Source: Candidatus Hydrogenedentota bacterium (GTDB taxonomy: Bacteria; Hydrogenedentota; Hydrogenedentia; Hydrogenedentales; SLHB01). Taken from it: a DNA stretch of 64,000 nt. Numbering within the stretch: the stretch's first letter is position 1; each line of letters starts with the position of its first letter. The notes below the pieces were generated by a model that did no database searches, was not told the DNA's origin, and worked only from the letters and a program-made list of their open reading frames with translations. The stretch spans positions 29,923 to 93,922 of the forward strand of contig JACRLJ010000106.1 of the NCBI GenBank assembly GCA_016215105.1, given 5' to 3'. Shown in pieces: positions 45,320 to 54,739 of this stretch. Made by a program: the position numbers and the translations under genes.

Positions 45320-47566
45320 ATGAACTCACGAATGATAGTGGCGGCGACAACCCTCTTAGGTATCGTGATTACGCTGACCTCCGGCGCGGCGCTTGGCGAT
45401 GAGGCCACGGCGCGGCGCTGGGTCGAGCGGCTGCTGTTTAACCCGCCGCAAGTCGACACCAGCGGCGTTTGCGCTGGCAAGATCGGAGACCTTCCGGACT
45501 TTGAAGTAACGCCTCCGCGCGCCGGAGTCCAGTTGGTCCGATTGTCGCTCCCCTTTGCCCCGGCGGCGCTGCCAACCGGCCTTAGCGTCATCGCCCATTG
45601 TGACGGCGCCGAAGTCACACCGGATCTCCGGGTACTCACCTTACATCCCGGCAGACCCACATCCGTGCGTCGGGCTCTTGTAACGTTTCCGTTCGAGTTC
45701 AAGGCAGTGCGCCCGTACCATTTCACGCTCACGCTCGGTGAAGAACCCCAGTCTCCCTCCTCCTCTCTAAGCTGTTCGGATGGCGCGTGCTCCATCGAAT
45801 TCGGCCAAGCGCAGGTGTCCATTTCTTCGGACTCCGTCGTCGTAAACTACAAAGACGGATCGAAATGGTCCGCCCGGTTGATCGCGCCACAGCGCGCTCA
45901 ACCACTTGCTCCCGTGCCCGAACTGGTGGAATCCGGTCAGTACTACTTGTGGGCGCGCATCCTCGTTCCGGACGAACAGTGGCCCCATGTAATCGAGTTT
46001 CGACTCGACTCGCTCGGAACCATCGCGATTCAGGCCCATGTGCAGCGAACGGCGGCCGGCGACGCCACTGCTCCCGATCTCGGATGGGAAATCGAAGGAC
46101 CGGCCCTACCCGAAACGCCCAAACATTCCTTTTCGGATGGGGCGCCGTTCACCCTGCTCTCTCAAGACAAGTCCCGTGCCCTGGCGTTTCCGCTCGCTCC
46201 CTTCGACAAGCGCGGCGCCGTAACCGTAACCGCAAAAGACCAAGGTTCGGTCGTTCGCTTCCTTCGGTGCAGCGAAGACGAAAAGGTACCGTTCCAACAA
46301 GCCGCATGGCGCCGCGCCGCATTCGTTCTCGGCGGTCCCAGCCAAATGGATCGGAACTCCTTGCTCGAACCGGTAGTATCGGCCAAAGTATCGCCGCAGG
46401 CGTTCAGCAGTGTTTACGATATAGGCAGCGCGAGCGACCTGACCCTGTGGCCGATTCTCGCCGATCTGCGCCGTTACAATAACGAAGCCATCAAACGTCC
46501 CGTCTTCAATCCCGGCGCGCCCGCCGGCGTCTTCGGCATGAACCGCCTCAACCACTGCCCCGCCATCTTTCTGGAAGCCTGGCGCGCGGGCGACGCGGAA
46601 CTGCGCAACGCCGCCGCGAATTGGTGCAGCAACATGTATGATCTCTCTATTTGGTGGGGCGACACCGAGACTTACGGAGGGACACGCTACAACAACTCCA
46701 TCGCCGCCAATCAGCCCGAACACAAAGATGACCAGGCCTTTATGTGGCGCACCAACGGCGACTCTAACTTTTGCACCAAGGGGTACGACTCGTTCTTCTA
46801 CGCCTACGAGGAGACCGGCGATCCCCGTATGCTGACCGCGCTGAACGCGCAGGTCGAATATGCTCGGAAATATGTTCACGTAGATCGCGGCGAGTGCCGG
46901 AACATCGGTGACGCCGCCGACTTCATCCGGCTTTACCGCAGCACCGGAACAACGATGTACCGCGACGAGGCCATGCGTTTGTTCCGGGAACTGCGGAACA
47001 AACTCTCCAAAGGCGATCTCTTTAGCCAAGGCGGCGAGCCCATCCTAGATGACGGTCCCTTTATCGATGACGACGCCCACGGCACTCCCGCGCCGTTCGC
47101 CAAGCCCTACATCATGGGGTACGCGCTGGCAGGCCTTCCCGCGCTTCTGGAAGAATTCCCCGACGAGCCCAAACTCCACGACGTCGTGCGCGCCGTAGCC
47201 GATTTCCTCGCGAGGTCGCAAGACCCTGTCGGAGGATGGCGCTATCCCGCTCCCGCCAGTAGCGGTCTCATCATCAGCCAGGGTCTGGAACACGCCAACC
47301 AACTTGTGCGCGCCTCCGCCGTGCTCGAAAGACGCGGTGAGAATATCGAGAAACTGCTCGACGCGATCGAGCGCACCCTCCAGGCGCGCGTGCTTGGCTT
47401 TGCCCGCACCGGTCGAATTCTCGCTGGTCTTTCCGGCTGGGAACAGGCCGCGGGAATGTTCAGGGACGGCAAGACCATCTATGCCCTCTACAAGAAACAC
47501 GCTGCCCGCGATCCCCCGCGTGCCATGCCAACGACCCGTTACGCGCGGTCTTGGCGCGCACGGTAG
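45320..47566 (+). CDS. Exported glycan-degrading protein (PcRGLX/YetA-like)
   Basis: A 748-residue protein with a signal peptide (about residues 1-26). The N-terminal strand-rich module (LSLPFAPAALPTGLSVIAHC) resembles the RIFT-barrel start of exo-rhamnogalacturonan-lyase/YetA-like proteins. The central and C-terminal part (about 400-720) is helical with motifs MYDLSIWWGDTETYGGTRYN and NGDSNFCTKGYDSFFYAYEE, as in an (alpha/alpha) barrel. The last 18 residues (RDPPRAMPTTRYARSWRAR region) look out of frame, and the next gene's frame takes over there. GGGAAG precedes the ATG. It would cut or process polysaccharide outside the cell. Confidence 0.72.
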   Translation: MNSRMIVAATTLLGIVITLTSGAALGDEATARRWVERLLFNPPQVDTSGVCAGKIGDLPDFEVTPPRAGVQLVRLSLPFAPAALPTGLSVIAHCDGAEVTPDLRVLTLHPGRPTSVRRALVTFPFEFKAVRPYHFTLTLGEEPQSPSSSLSCSDGACSIEFGQAQVSISSDSVVVNYKDGSKWSARLIAPQRAQPLAPVPELVESGQYYLWARILVPDEQWPHVIEFRLDSLGTIAIQAHVQRTAAGDATAPDLGWEIEGPALPETPKHSFSDGAPFTLLSQDKSRALAFPLAPFDKRGAVTVTAKDQGSVVRFLRCSEDEKVPFQQAAWRRAAFVLGGPSQMDRNSLLEPVVSAKVSPQAFSSVYDIGSASDLTLWPILADLRRYNNEAIKRPVFNPGAPAGVFGMNRLNHCPAIFLEAWRAGDAELRNAAANWCSNMYDLSIWWGDTETYGGTRYNNSIAANQPEHKDDQAFMWRTNGDSNFCTKGYDSFFYAYEETGDPRMLTALNAQVEYARKYVHVDRGECRNIGDAADFIRLYRSTGTTMYRDEAMRLFRELRNKLSKGDLFSQGGEPILDDGPFIDDDAHGTPAPFAKPYIMGYALAGLPALLEEFPDEPKLHDVVRAVADFLARSQDPVGGWRYPAPASSGLIISQGLEHANQLVRASAVLERRGENIEKLLDAIERTLQARVLGFARTGRILAGLSGWEQAAGMFRDGKTIYALYKKHAARDPPRAMPTTRYARSWRAR

Positions 47567-49452
47567 ATCAGCGCATCAAGCTCATTCCCCAACCCGCCGG
47601 GGCCTATCTCCGGATGGAACGCCCCGAGAACAAAGACATCGGATTTACGTTGTGGGGACCCGAATGGGCCTCGTTTCCCAAGCTCGGCTACGCCCCCGAT
47701 GAACTGGGCGGCATGAAACTCGATTGGAAATCCGACGCCGAGACCGGCGCCGTTTGGTACTCGGTCGACCGTCCAGAGGCAACCCTCAGCGTTACCTTCA
47801 CGCCGCATACCGACTACGTGGAGTGCGCGTACACTGTCTGGCCCAAACCCAACGTGGCGGCGCCAGCAAGTCTTGGCATAGGCCCTTGCCAACAGTTGAA
47901 ACAGGGAGTCTTTGAAGGCGACGACGCCGATATGCTCAAGCGGATTTCTTACTTGTCCGGTGGCGCATGGACGTCGCTTGCGTCGGGCGCCAACGGCAAT
48001 GCGCGCAATGTGCTCTATATCGCCGGTCACGATTCACCCGAGATGACCGGCTTGATGGCCGAAGGTGGATGGAAGACCATTCAATCCAAGCGCCCCGATA
48101 ATGCGCTCATCGCCTGCGTCAGCAAGGATGGTCAATGGGTCACCGCGACAGCGGCGGAGTTCTCGGACAGCGTATGCAGCAACGCCGACGCGTCGCATCG
48201 CTGTATCCATTCTCAAGGCGCCATGCGCTTGCACAAGGATAGCCCCACTACGTTACGCGTAAATGTCTATCTGGTTCACGGCAGCCTCGACGACTTGCGA
48301 GCCCGGTATGACGAGGACGCCGCGCGCTGGAAGCAGCAGCCACCGTCAGCGGCGCAAGGGGAGATACAGTCCGCGGCATACGGTATGCGCGCTGGACTTC
48401 CCAGCGATCACGAGGCCCGTCTTTCCCGCATGGACTTCCCGCTTGCGTGGTCGCCGAAAGAGAAATCCTTCGCTGCTTGGCGGGAACGCGCGCGCGGAGC
48501 CTATATCAAGACGCTCTCGCCGCCGCCGCCCCGAGCGCCGTTCGCGCCGCAAGTCACTGCGACCGAGGACCGCGGGAGTTACGTCGCGCAAAAGATCGCG
48601 CTCAACATCTCCGAGGACAATCGCGTTGGCGCCTATCTCCTTGTCCCTAAGGGCAAAGGCCCCTTCCCGGCCGTCCTCGCCCTACACGATCATGGCGCCC
48701 ATTTCTCCATTGGCAAAGAAAAAGTCGTGCGCCCCTTCGGTGTCTCTGATGAGCGCATGAAAGATGCGCAAGACTGGGTCAACCAATATTACGGGGCCAA
48801 ATGGATAGGCGACGAGTTAGCTCAGCGCGGCTACGTCGTGCTCGCCGTTGATGCGCTCTTCTGGGGTGACCGAGGGCGCGCTGAAGGCGCCAAGTACGAA
48901 GCGCAGCAGCAACTCGCCGCCAATATGCTCCAGTTCGGCGCGTCCTGGGCCGGTACCATCGTCTGGGATGACCTGCGCAGCGCCGAATTCCTTCAAGGCC
49001 TCCATGAAGTCAATCCCGGCCGCATAGGTTGCATCGGCCTTTCCATGGGATCTAACCGCGCCTGGAGCCTAGCCGCCGCAACCGATATTATCAAAGCCGG
49101 CGCCGCCATCTGCTGGATGGGCAATTCCGCAACCCTTATGGCCGAGGGCAACAATCAAACCACCGGTCAATCCGCGTTCAGTATGCTTCATCCCGGACTG
49201 CGCAATCTGCTTGACTACCCCGATACCGCCGCCATCGCCTGCCCCAAACCCATGCTCTTCTTCAACGGTTCCGAAGACAGGCTCTTCCCCATATCCGGAG
49301 TCGAAGCCTGCTACGGACGCATGCGCCGCGTCTGGAAAGCCCAAAACGCCGACGACAAACTGATTACGAAAATCTGGCCTGTACCGCATGTATTCAATGC
49401 GGACATGCAAGCCGAGGCGTTCGACTGGCTAGATCGCCAACTGAAACCGTAG
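47551..49452 (+). CDS. Alpha/beta-hydrolase protein with missing or fused N-terminus
   Basis: A 633-codon frame opening in the last 16 nt of the preceding gene, at a TTG with no ribosome site. Residues about 1-270 are a beta-rich module, like a mutarotase-type or sugar-binding domain. From about 345 comes a dienelactone-hydrolase or acetyl-xylan-esterase-like fold: GAYLLVPKGKGPFPAVLALH, nucleophile in GCIGLSMGSNRAW (near residue 499), acid in NGSEDRLFP and His in VPHVFNADM. No signal peptide, unlike its exported-looking neighbours. Either it is joined by frameshift to the upstream gene as one large enzyme, or its true 5' end is lost. Predicted deacylation of glycans. Confidence 0.7.
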   Translation: MARTVDQRIKLIPQPAGAYLRMERPENKDIGFTLWGPEWASFPKLGYAPDELGGMKLDWKSDAETGAVWYSVDRPEATLSVTFTPHTDYVECAYTVWPKPNVAAPASLGIGPCQQLKQGVFEGDDADMLKRISYLSGGAWTSLASGANGNARNVLYIAGHDSPEMTGLMAEGGWKTIQSKRPDNALIACVSKDGQWVTATAAEFSDSVCSNADASHRCIHSQGAMRLHKDSPTTLRVNVYLVHGSLDDLRARYDEDAARWKQQPPSAAQGEIQSAAYGMRAGLPSDHEARLSRMDFPLAWSPKEKSFAAWRERARGAYIKTLSPPPPRAPFAPQVTATEDRGSYVAQKIALNISEDNRVGAYLLVPKGKGPFPAVLALHDHGAHFSIGKEKVVRPFGVSDERMKDAQDWVNQYYGAKWIGDELAQRGYVVLAVDALFWGDRGRAEGAKYEAQQQLAANMLQFGASWAGTIVWDDLRSAEFLQGLHEVNPGRIGCIGLSMGSNRAWSLAAATDIIKAGAAICWMGNSATLMAEGNNQTTGQSAFSMLHPGLRNLLDYPDTAAIACPKPMLFFNGSEDRLFPISGVEACYGRMRRVWKAQNADDKLITKIWPVPHVFNADMQAEAFDWLDRQLKP

Positions 49453-49616
49453 GCCGCGCAAACCGCTCAAGGCTTTTGTCGCTCTCGTTTGCCAGACCCG
49501 TAGCGTGCGGCGCATGGCCGCGTCCGTGACTTGAAAACCCACTCTGATTTTCCTACACTACGGTAAGAAACATGAGCCACCTGTACAATTCTGTTGGATA
49601 ATGGAGAGGAGTGTCC

Positions 49617-51185
49617 ATGTCCGTATCCCCGGTACGCGCCAAGGTCAAGAGCGAAGTCACCGAACTCTCGCTGCTGTTTGCCATTAGCCAGGCTCTCGAC
49701 CGAAGTATGGACCTACGCGACGAGGTCGGTGACGTCCTGAAGTCCATCGCCACCCATACCGGCATGGACCGCGGTACCCTTACCCTGCTCGACCGCCAAT
49801 CCGGCGAACTTTACATCGAAGCCGCCCACGGTCTCTCCGCCAGCCAGCGCGAACGCGGACGTTACCGGGCCGGCGAAGGCGTCACCGGGCGCGTTGTCCA
49901 AACCGGACGCCCGATGGTCATCCCGCACATCTCCGATGAGCCGCTTTTCCTCGACCGCACCGGCGCTCGCAAACATCTCAAGAAGGAAGAAATCTCCTTC
50001 ATCTGCGTGCCCATAAAACTCGGGAACGAAGTCATCGGCGCACTGAGCGTTGACCGCCTCTTCTCTGATTCCGTCTCGCTCGATGAAGACGTTCGTCTAC
50101 TCTCCATCATCGCGTCCATGATCGCCCAGGCCGTCCGGCTCCGGCAGGAGGCCCAGGAAGAGCGCCGCCGCCTGCTCGAAGAAAACACACGCCTTCAGGC
50201 CGAGCTCAAGGACCGCTTCCGCCCGGCTAACATCATCGGTAACGCCCACACCATGCAGGTCGTCTACGATCTCATCGCGCAGGTCGCCAAGAGCGATACC
50301 ACCGTGCTCATCCGCGGTGAGAGCGGAGTCGGCAAGGAACTGGTAGCCCACGCGATTCACTACAACAGCCAGCGCGCCAACAAACCCTTCATACGGGTCA
50401 ATTGCGCGGCGCTTCCCGAAACCGTCATCGAAAGCGAACTCTTCGGCCACGAAAAAGGCGCCTTCACCGGCGCCGTCACCCAGCGCCAGGGCCGGTTCGA
50501 ATTGGCGCATGGCGGGACCATCTTCCTGGATGAGATTGGCGACCTCTCCCCCACCACGCAAATCCGGCTGCTGCGCGTTCTCCAGGAACGCGAGTTCGAA
50601 CGCGTGGGCAGTTCCGAGACCATTCGCACCGACGTGCGCGTTCTCACCGCCACCAATCGCGATCTCGAGGAGCTCATCAAACAGGAGAGATTCCGCCAGG
50701 ATCTTTATTACCGTCTCAACGTTTTCCCCGTTCACGTTCCCCCGCTGCGCGAGCGGCGCACCGATATCCTGCTGCTCGCCAACTTCTTCGTGGAAAAATA
50801 CAGCAAGGCCAATCACAAGAATGTGCGCCGCATTTCGACACCCGCCATCGACATGCTCACCAGCTACCACTGGCCGGGCAACGTCCGCGAACTTGAAAAC
50901 TGTATTGAACGCGCCGTCATTCTCAGCAACGACGATGTCGTTCACGGCCACCATCTGCCCCCGACGCTTCAAACGGCGGAGGCCAGCGGCACCGTCATCA
51001 AGGAGACCCTGGACGCGACGCTCGACAACGTGGAACGGGAAATGATCGTCGAAGCGCTCAAGAACGCGCGCGGTAACAAGGCCAAGGCGGCGGCGGCGCT
51101 CGGCCTCACCGACCGCATCATGGGCCTCCGCGTGCAGAAGCATAATATCGACTACCGCCGTTTCCGCTCCTCCCGCTCCATGTAG
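49617..51185 (+). CDS. Sigma-54-dependent transcription activator (GAF-AAA+-HTH)
   Basis: A 522-residue NifA-type activator. Residues about 20-175 are a GAF sensor. The AAA+ domain (about 205-440) has Walker A GESGVGKE (234-241), GAFTGA (281-286) for sigma-54 contact, Walker B FLDEIG (303-308) and the arginine-finger region around [18 protein letters not shown] Fis-type helix-turn-helix ends the protein ([20 protein letters not shown]). It would open sigma-54 promoters in response to a ligand. The ATG at 49617 has GAGGAG five bases upstream. The paralogue directly downstream lacks its key residues. Confidence 0.94.
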   Translation: MSVSPVRAKVKSEVTELSLLFAISQALDRSMDLRDEVGDVLKSIATHTGMDRGTLTLLDRQSGELYIEAAHGLSASQRERGRYRAGEGVTGRVVQTGRPMVIPHISDEPLFLDRTGARKHLKKEEISFICVPIKLGNEVIGALSVDRLFSDSVSLDEDVRLLSIIASMIAQAVRLRQEAQEERRRLLEENTRLQAELKDRFRPANIIGNAHTMQVVYDLIAQVAKSDTTVLIRGESGVGKELVAHAIHYNSQRANKPFIRVNCAALPETVIESELFGHEKGAFTGAVTQRQGRFELAHGGTIFLDEIGDLSPTTQIRLLRVLQEREFERVGSSETIRTDVRVLTATNRDLEELIKQERFRQDLYYRLNVFPVHVPPLRERRTDILLLANFFVEKYSKANHKNVRRISTPAIDMLTSYHWPGNVRELENCIERAVILSNDDVVHGHHLPPTLQTAEASGTVIKETLDATLDNVEREMIVEALKNARGNKAKAAAALGLTDRIMGLRVQKHNIDYRRFRSSRSM

Positions 51186-51386
51186 CTTAGCGGCACTCGC
51201 TGTGCCGCGCCAGACGCCGGAATTGCTTACCCTGTCCGTACGTCCAAGTGGGTTTCGAGCGGCGCTTCCTACCAGTTCGTAGCACGCGCCGGTACTCTGG
51301 AATTTCGGTTGCATCGCGCTGCATCCGCCTATCCCAACTCTAAGCAATGACTTAGCGCGTTGTTCGGCGAATCGCCGCTCACGAAC

Positions 51387-51402
51387 TGGCACAATCGTTG
51401 CT
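51387..51402 (+). promoter_or_regulatory. Consensus sigma-54 promoter (-24/-12)
   Basis: TGGCAC-AATCG-TTGCT matches the TGGCAC-N5-TTGCW consensus at every position, with exactly ten bases between the GG and GC. The predicted start of transcription is near 51413, immediately before the ATG at 51414. Confidence 0.8.
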
Positions 51403-51413
51403 TTCGTCTGCGC

Positions 51414-52418
51414 ATGCAGACCTGGAAGCAGACCAGCGCTGTTTGGCCGGTTGGCGCCACCATGCCCGAGTTAGGGTTATCGACGCCAATGCTGCGTGTG
51501 TATGAACTCGCGGGCGATATCGCCCGATCTGAAGGTCCTATCCTGCTCCTGGGAGAACCCGGTACGGGTAAGCGGCGTCTCGCCCAGTGGATTCACGATC
51601 AGCGCCGTGGCGCCACGGCTCCTTTTGTTCAAGTCTCGTGGGACGAGCTTTCGGAGCTGTTTGTCGAACGACGCCTATTCGGCTTTCCGGACACCCCTAA
51701 CGGAGAGCGTGCGGATCGAAGCACCGGCCAAGTCGAATCCGCCGCCGGCGGAACGCTGTACCTCCAGGAGATCGGGCGCTTCTCGTTGGCCACACAAGCA
51801 AAGCTCGCCCGTGTAATCTCGGATCACTGTTTCGAGATTCCCGGCGCCAATCAATCGGTTACGGTTGACACTCGAGTTATCCTGTCTTCGAGCTTGGGCG
51901 CCGACGCGCTGCTTGAACGCGGCGCGCTGCATCGGGACTTGTTCGAGCTAGTGAGCGCCTGCTCGATTGAGCTGCTTCCTTTGCGCGAACGGAAGGAAGA
52001 CATTCTCCCGCTCGCCTTCCTGGCGATGCGGAAGTTCGCTGCTCAGTACCACAAGGACATTCGGCACATTGATTCAACGGCCTGCGCCGTTCTCATCAGC
52101 CACGCCTGGCCAGGTAACGTCTCAGAACTCGAACACGTAATCGAACGCGCCGTCGTCGCCTGCCACAGCAATAGTATCGATGTCAGCGCTCTGCCCGCTT
52201 CTCTCCGGAGTGAAACGGGTGAAAGTATCGAGCCCGAAGAAAAGAACCTGGACACCACGCTCGACAACATCGAGCGCGCATTGATCATTGACGCCCTTAA
52301 GGCCGCAAAAGGCAATCAAGCCAAGGCCGCTCATCTGCTCGGAATCACCGAACGCATGATGGGATTGCGCGTTCGTAAACACGGCTTGGCCCCGCGCGGA
52401 TTTCGCTCCTCCGTATAG
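51414..52418 (+). CDS. Degenerate sigma-54 activator paralogue, predicted ATPase-dead
   Basis: A 334-residue AAA+ protein with C-terminal helix-turn-helix closely related to the gene upstream (shared tail pattern LDTTLDNIERALIIDALK and RMMGLRVRKHG). Walker A is kept (GEPGTGKR, 47-54). Walker B reads LYLQEIG, with Gln 118 replacing the Asp. The GAFTGA segment is replaced by LFGFPDTPNGERAD (from about 89). The YYRLN arginine-finger block reads FELVSACS. There is no GAF domain. It should bind DNA and perhaps ATP but not drive sigma-54 opening. The start is placed at the ATG at 51414, with no ribosome site; 51462 is an alternative. It lies just after a consensus sigma-54 promoter. Confidence 0.85.
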   Translation: MQTWKQTSAVWPVGATMPELGLSTPMLRVYELAGDIARSEGPILLLGEPGTGKRRLAQWIHDQRRGATAPFVQVSWDELSELFVERRLFGFPDTPNGERADRSTGQVESAAGGTLYLQEIGRFSLATQAKLARVISDHCFEIPGANQSVTVDTRVILSSSLGADALLERGALHRDLFELVSACSIELLPLRERKEDILPLAFLAMRKFAAQYHKDIRHIDSTACAVLISHAWPGNVSELEHVIERAVVACHSNSIDVSALPASLRSETGESIEPEEKNLDTTLDNIERALIIDALKAAKGNQAKAAHLLGITERMMGLRVRKHGLAPRGFRSSV

Positions 52419-52648
52419 CGTGTCCCGCCACGCCATATCACCCGCGTACGGATCGCATTTACTCGTACGCCTCCTCTTGTCCCAAGCCTGTCGACGTGCG
52501 CCACCCGCCAAGCCCCCTCGCGCGGGGGGAGACCTCACCGGATCACTCCGTCGGTTGATACGGAGGCGCTATCTAACGTATATACCCTCTGGGTCTTTTC
52601 ACCCTGTGTCCAGTGTGCGCGCCCAAACACGTAGGATCTATTCAATAC

Positions 52649-53890
52649 ATGGATATTTCGCCGCAGAATGTTCCAGGCCTTATTTGGGCGATGCCGTTCG
52701 TCGGACTGCTGCTCGCTATCGCTATTCTGCCGCTCCTGCCCAAGGTCTCGCACTGGTGGGAGAAGAATTCCAGCAAACTCCTCGTCTCCCTCATCCTTGC
52801 CGCGATGATCACCGGGTACTACGCGATCCGCGGATACGGATTCGCGCACACCGAGGCCGGAATCGGCGCCGCCAAGACTATGCTTCATCACGCCCTGCTC
52901 GATGACTACATCCCGTTCATCGTTCTACTCTTCAGCCTGTACGCGATCAGCGGTGGCATCCGCTTCAGCGGCGATGTCCCGGCCCACCCTGTCACCAACA
53001 GCATCATTCTGCTCGCCGGAGCGCTCCTGGCAAGCCTCATTGGAACCACCGGGGCCTCCATGCTCCTCATCCGGCCCCTGCTGCAGATCAACTCCGAACG
53101 CAAGCATGTCACCCACACCGTAATCTTCTTCATCTTCCTGGTCAGCAATATCGGCGGCGCGCTTCTCCCGGTCGGAGATCCCCCCTTATTCCTCGGATTC
53201 TTGCGCGGGGTCCCTTTCTTCTGGACGCTGCATCTCATCCCTCACTGGGCTGTAGCCATAGCCGTTCTGCTTGTCGTTTACTATGCCTTCGACCACTTCG
53301 CATACCGCCGTGAGCGCCCCCGGGATATCACTTTGGACGAATCGACTCGCGCCCCGCTAAAGCTCGAAGGAAAACGGAATTTCATCCTCTTGGCTCTCGT
53401 GGTAGCCCTCATTGCCGTGTTGGTCCCCGGTAAACCAGTTCTCGGAACCCAATGGATCGCCCCCGAAGGCCACTTACGGGAATTCCTGCAGATTGCCCTT
53501 GTCGCGCTTTCGTTTGCGTGGACGCCTCGACACATCCGTTCCGGCAACGGGTTCAACTTTGGTCCCATGACCGATTCGATTCTTGACAACGCGCCCACCT
53601 ACACCGTGTTCTTCGAACTGGCCGGAGCCACCCCTTCAGGCGGCGCCGCGACTCTGACCCGCGTCGCCACCGCCACGGGCGAGATCCCTGTTGGTGACCT
53701 CGTTGCTATCTGCGTCGGCGCGGTCTTCATGGGCGCCAATACCTATATAGGCAACGGCCCCAATTTCCTTGTCCGTGGTATCGCCGAAAGCCAAGGCGTC
53801 AAGATGCCCAGTTTCTTCGGATATATGCTCTGGAGTGGTCTGATTCTTATTCCGCTCTTCGTATTAATATCCGTCATATTCTTTATATAG
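52649..53890 (+). CDS. Ion/organic-acid transporter (CitMHS/NhaD-like) with apparent in-frame deletion
   Basis: A 413-residue polytopic protein with about ten membrane spans. Motifs include GGALLPVGDPPLFLGFLRG and SILDNAPTYTVFFELAGATP, typical of the ArsB/NhaD-type antiporter superfamily. Between FNFGPMTDS and ILDNAPTY (about residues 300-310), homologues have some 35-50 extra residues with one or two spans; here they are missing while the frame stays open. It may therefore be non-functional, or an assembly artefact. The ATG at 52649 has AGGA upstream. Cation/proton exchange or carboxylate uptake are both possible. Confidence 0.8.
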   Translation: MDISPQNVPGLIWAMPFVGLLLAIAILPLLPKVSHWWEKNSSKLLVSLILAAMITGYYAIRGYGFAHTEAGIGAAKTMLHHALLDDYIPFIVLLFSLYAISGGIRFSGDVPAHPVTNSIILLAGALLASLIGTTGASMLLIRPLLQINSERKHVTHTVIFFIFLVSNIGGALLPVGDPPLFLGFLRGVPFFWTLHLIPHWAVAIAVLLVVYYAFDHFAYRRERPRDITLDESTRAPLKLEGKRNFILLALVVALIAVLVPGKPVLGTQWIAPEGHLREFLQIALVALSFAWTPRHIRSGNGFNFGPMTDSILDNAPTYTVFFELAGATPSGGAATLTRVATATGEIPVGDLVAICVGAVFMGANTYIGNGPNFLVRGIAESQGVKMPSFFGYMLWSGLILIPLFVLISVIFFI

Positions 53891-54028
53891 ATTATATATT
53901 GCCAATTCCATATATACTCACTACACAATATACACTTGGATCGACATCGCACTTGCATAACGTATGGGGGATGCTGTCCGTAATCCCCCTCTATCCGATG
54001 CGCTCGCGCCTGCTTCGTGATGGGCGGC

Positions 54029-54739
54029 TTAGTCGAGAAAAAGCTTCCGGTGAAACTGCGTCAGCGATTCGCCAGGCGAGTGCTGTCCATCAAATATGCT
54101 CGACGTTCCAAGGACGAGAATCGTCGCGCCGGATGCGACCAAGCGCTTGGCGTTCGGCAAATTGATGTTCCCGTCCACCTCAATCGCCACGTTGGGACAG
54201 CGAGGAACAACTATTTGTTTCAGTCGTTCCACCTTCTGAAACATGTTTGTAATTATATCTTGACCTGCGTAACCGGGGTCTACGGTCATCACCAGCACCC
54301 GATCTACATACTCCAGCAGGTAGTCTATTCTGGACAGAGGGGTACATGGGTTGATGGCAATACCCGGGGAAAGCCCCAGTTCGCGAATCTGCGACAACGT
54401 CCGAGGGGCGTGTACACACATCTCTGTATGTACGGTAATCATTACACATCCCGCCTTGGCGAAGGCGTCGATGTATTGCTCTGGTTTCGCAATCATTAGG
54501 TGGGCGGCACACGGTAGACTACAGCAGCGCCGAGCTGTCCGTATGAAGTCGAAACCAAGCGTCATGTTGGGAACGAAATGGCCGTCCATCACGTCAAAGT
54601 GAAGCTCGTGGCAACCCGCCGATTCCAGCCCCTCCAATTCCTCCTCCAGCCGCCCCAAGTTCGCGCACATGACGGATGCGGAGTACTTCACGGCGGAGCT
54701 TTCCGGCGCGTGCGTACTGGTTGGAATACCTTCAATCAT
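54029..54739 (-). CDS. Ribulose-phosphate or allulose-6-phosphate 3-epimerase family (AlsE/Rpe)
   Basis: A 236-residue (beta/alpha)8 protein. The metal and catalytic motifs are HFDVMDGHFVPNMTLG, AAHLMIAKP and VMTVDPGYAGQ, and the phosphate-binding end is EVDGNIN plus LGTSSIF. The VMTVDPG and LGTS forms resemble AlsE (D-allulose 6-phosphate) more than Rpe, which usually has VMSVNPG and GSAIF. It interconverts keto-sugar phosphates epimeric at C3. No obvious operon partner; the neighbouring transporter converges on it. The ribosome site is weak. An N-terminal extension of about 15 residues precedes the usual start of the fold. Confidence 0.85.
   Translation of the reverse strand: MIEGIPTSTHAPESSAVKYSASVMCANLGRLEEELEGLESAGCHELHFDVMDGHFVPNMTLGFDFIRTARRCCSLPCAAHLMIAKPEQYIDAFAKAGCVMITVHTEMCVHAPRTLSQIRELGLSPGIAINPCTPLSRIDYLLEYVDRVLVMTVDPGYAGQDIITNMFQKVERLKQIVVPRCPNVAIEVDGNINLPNAKRLVASGATILVLGTSSIFDGQHSPGESLTQFHRKLFLD

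Noticed and set aside
50097..51392. 431-codon open frame on the minus strand
   Set aside because: Antisense to the AAA+ domain of the sigma-54 activator and not protein-like.
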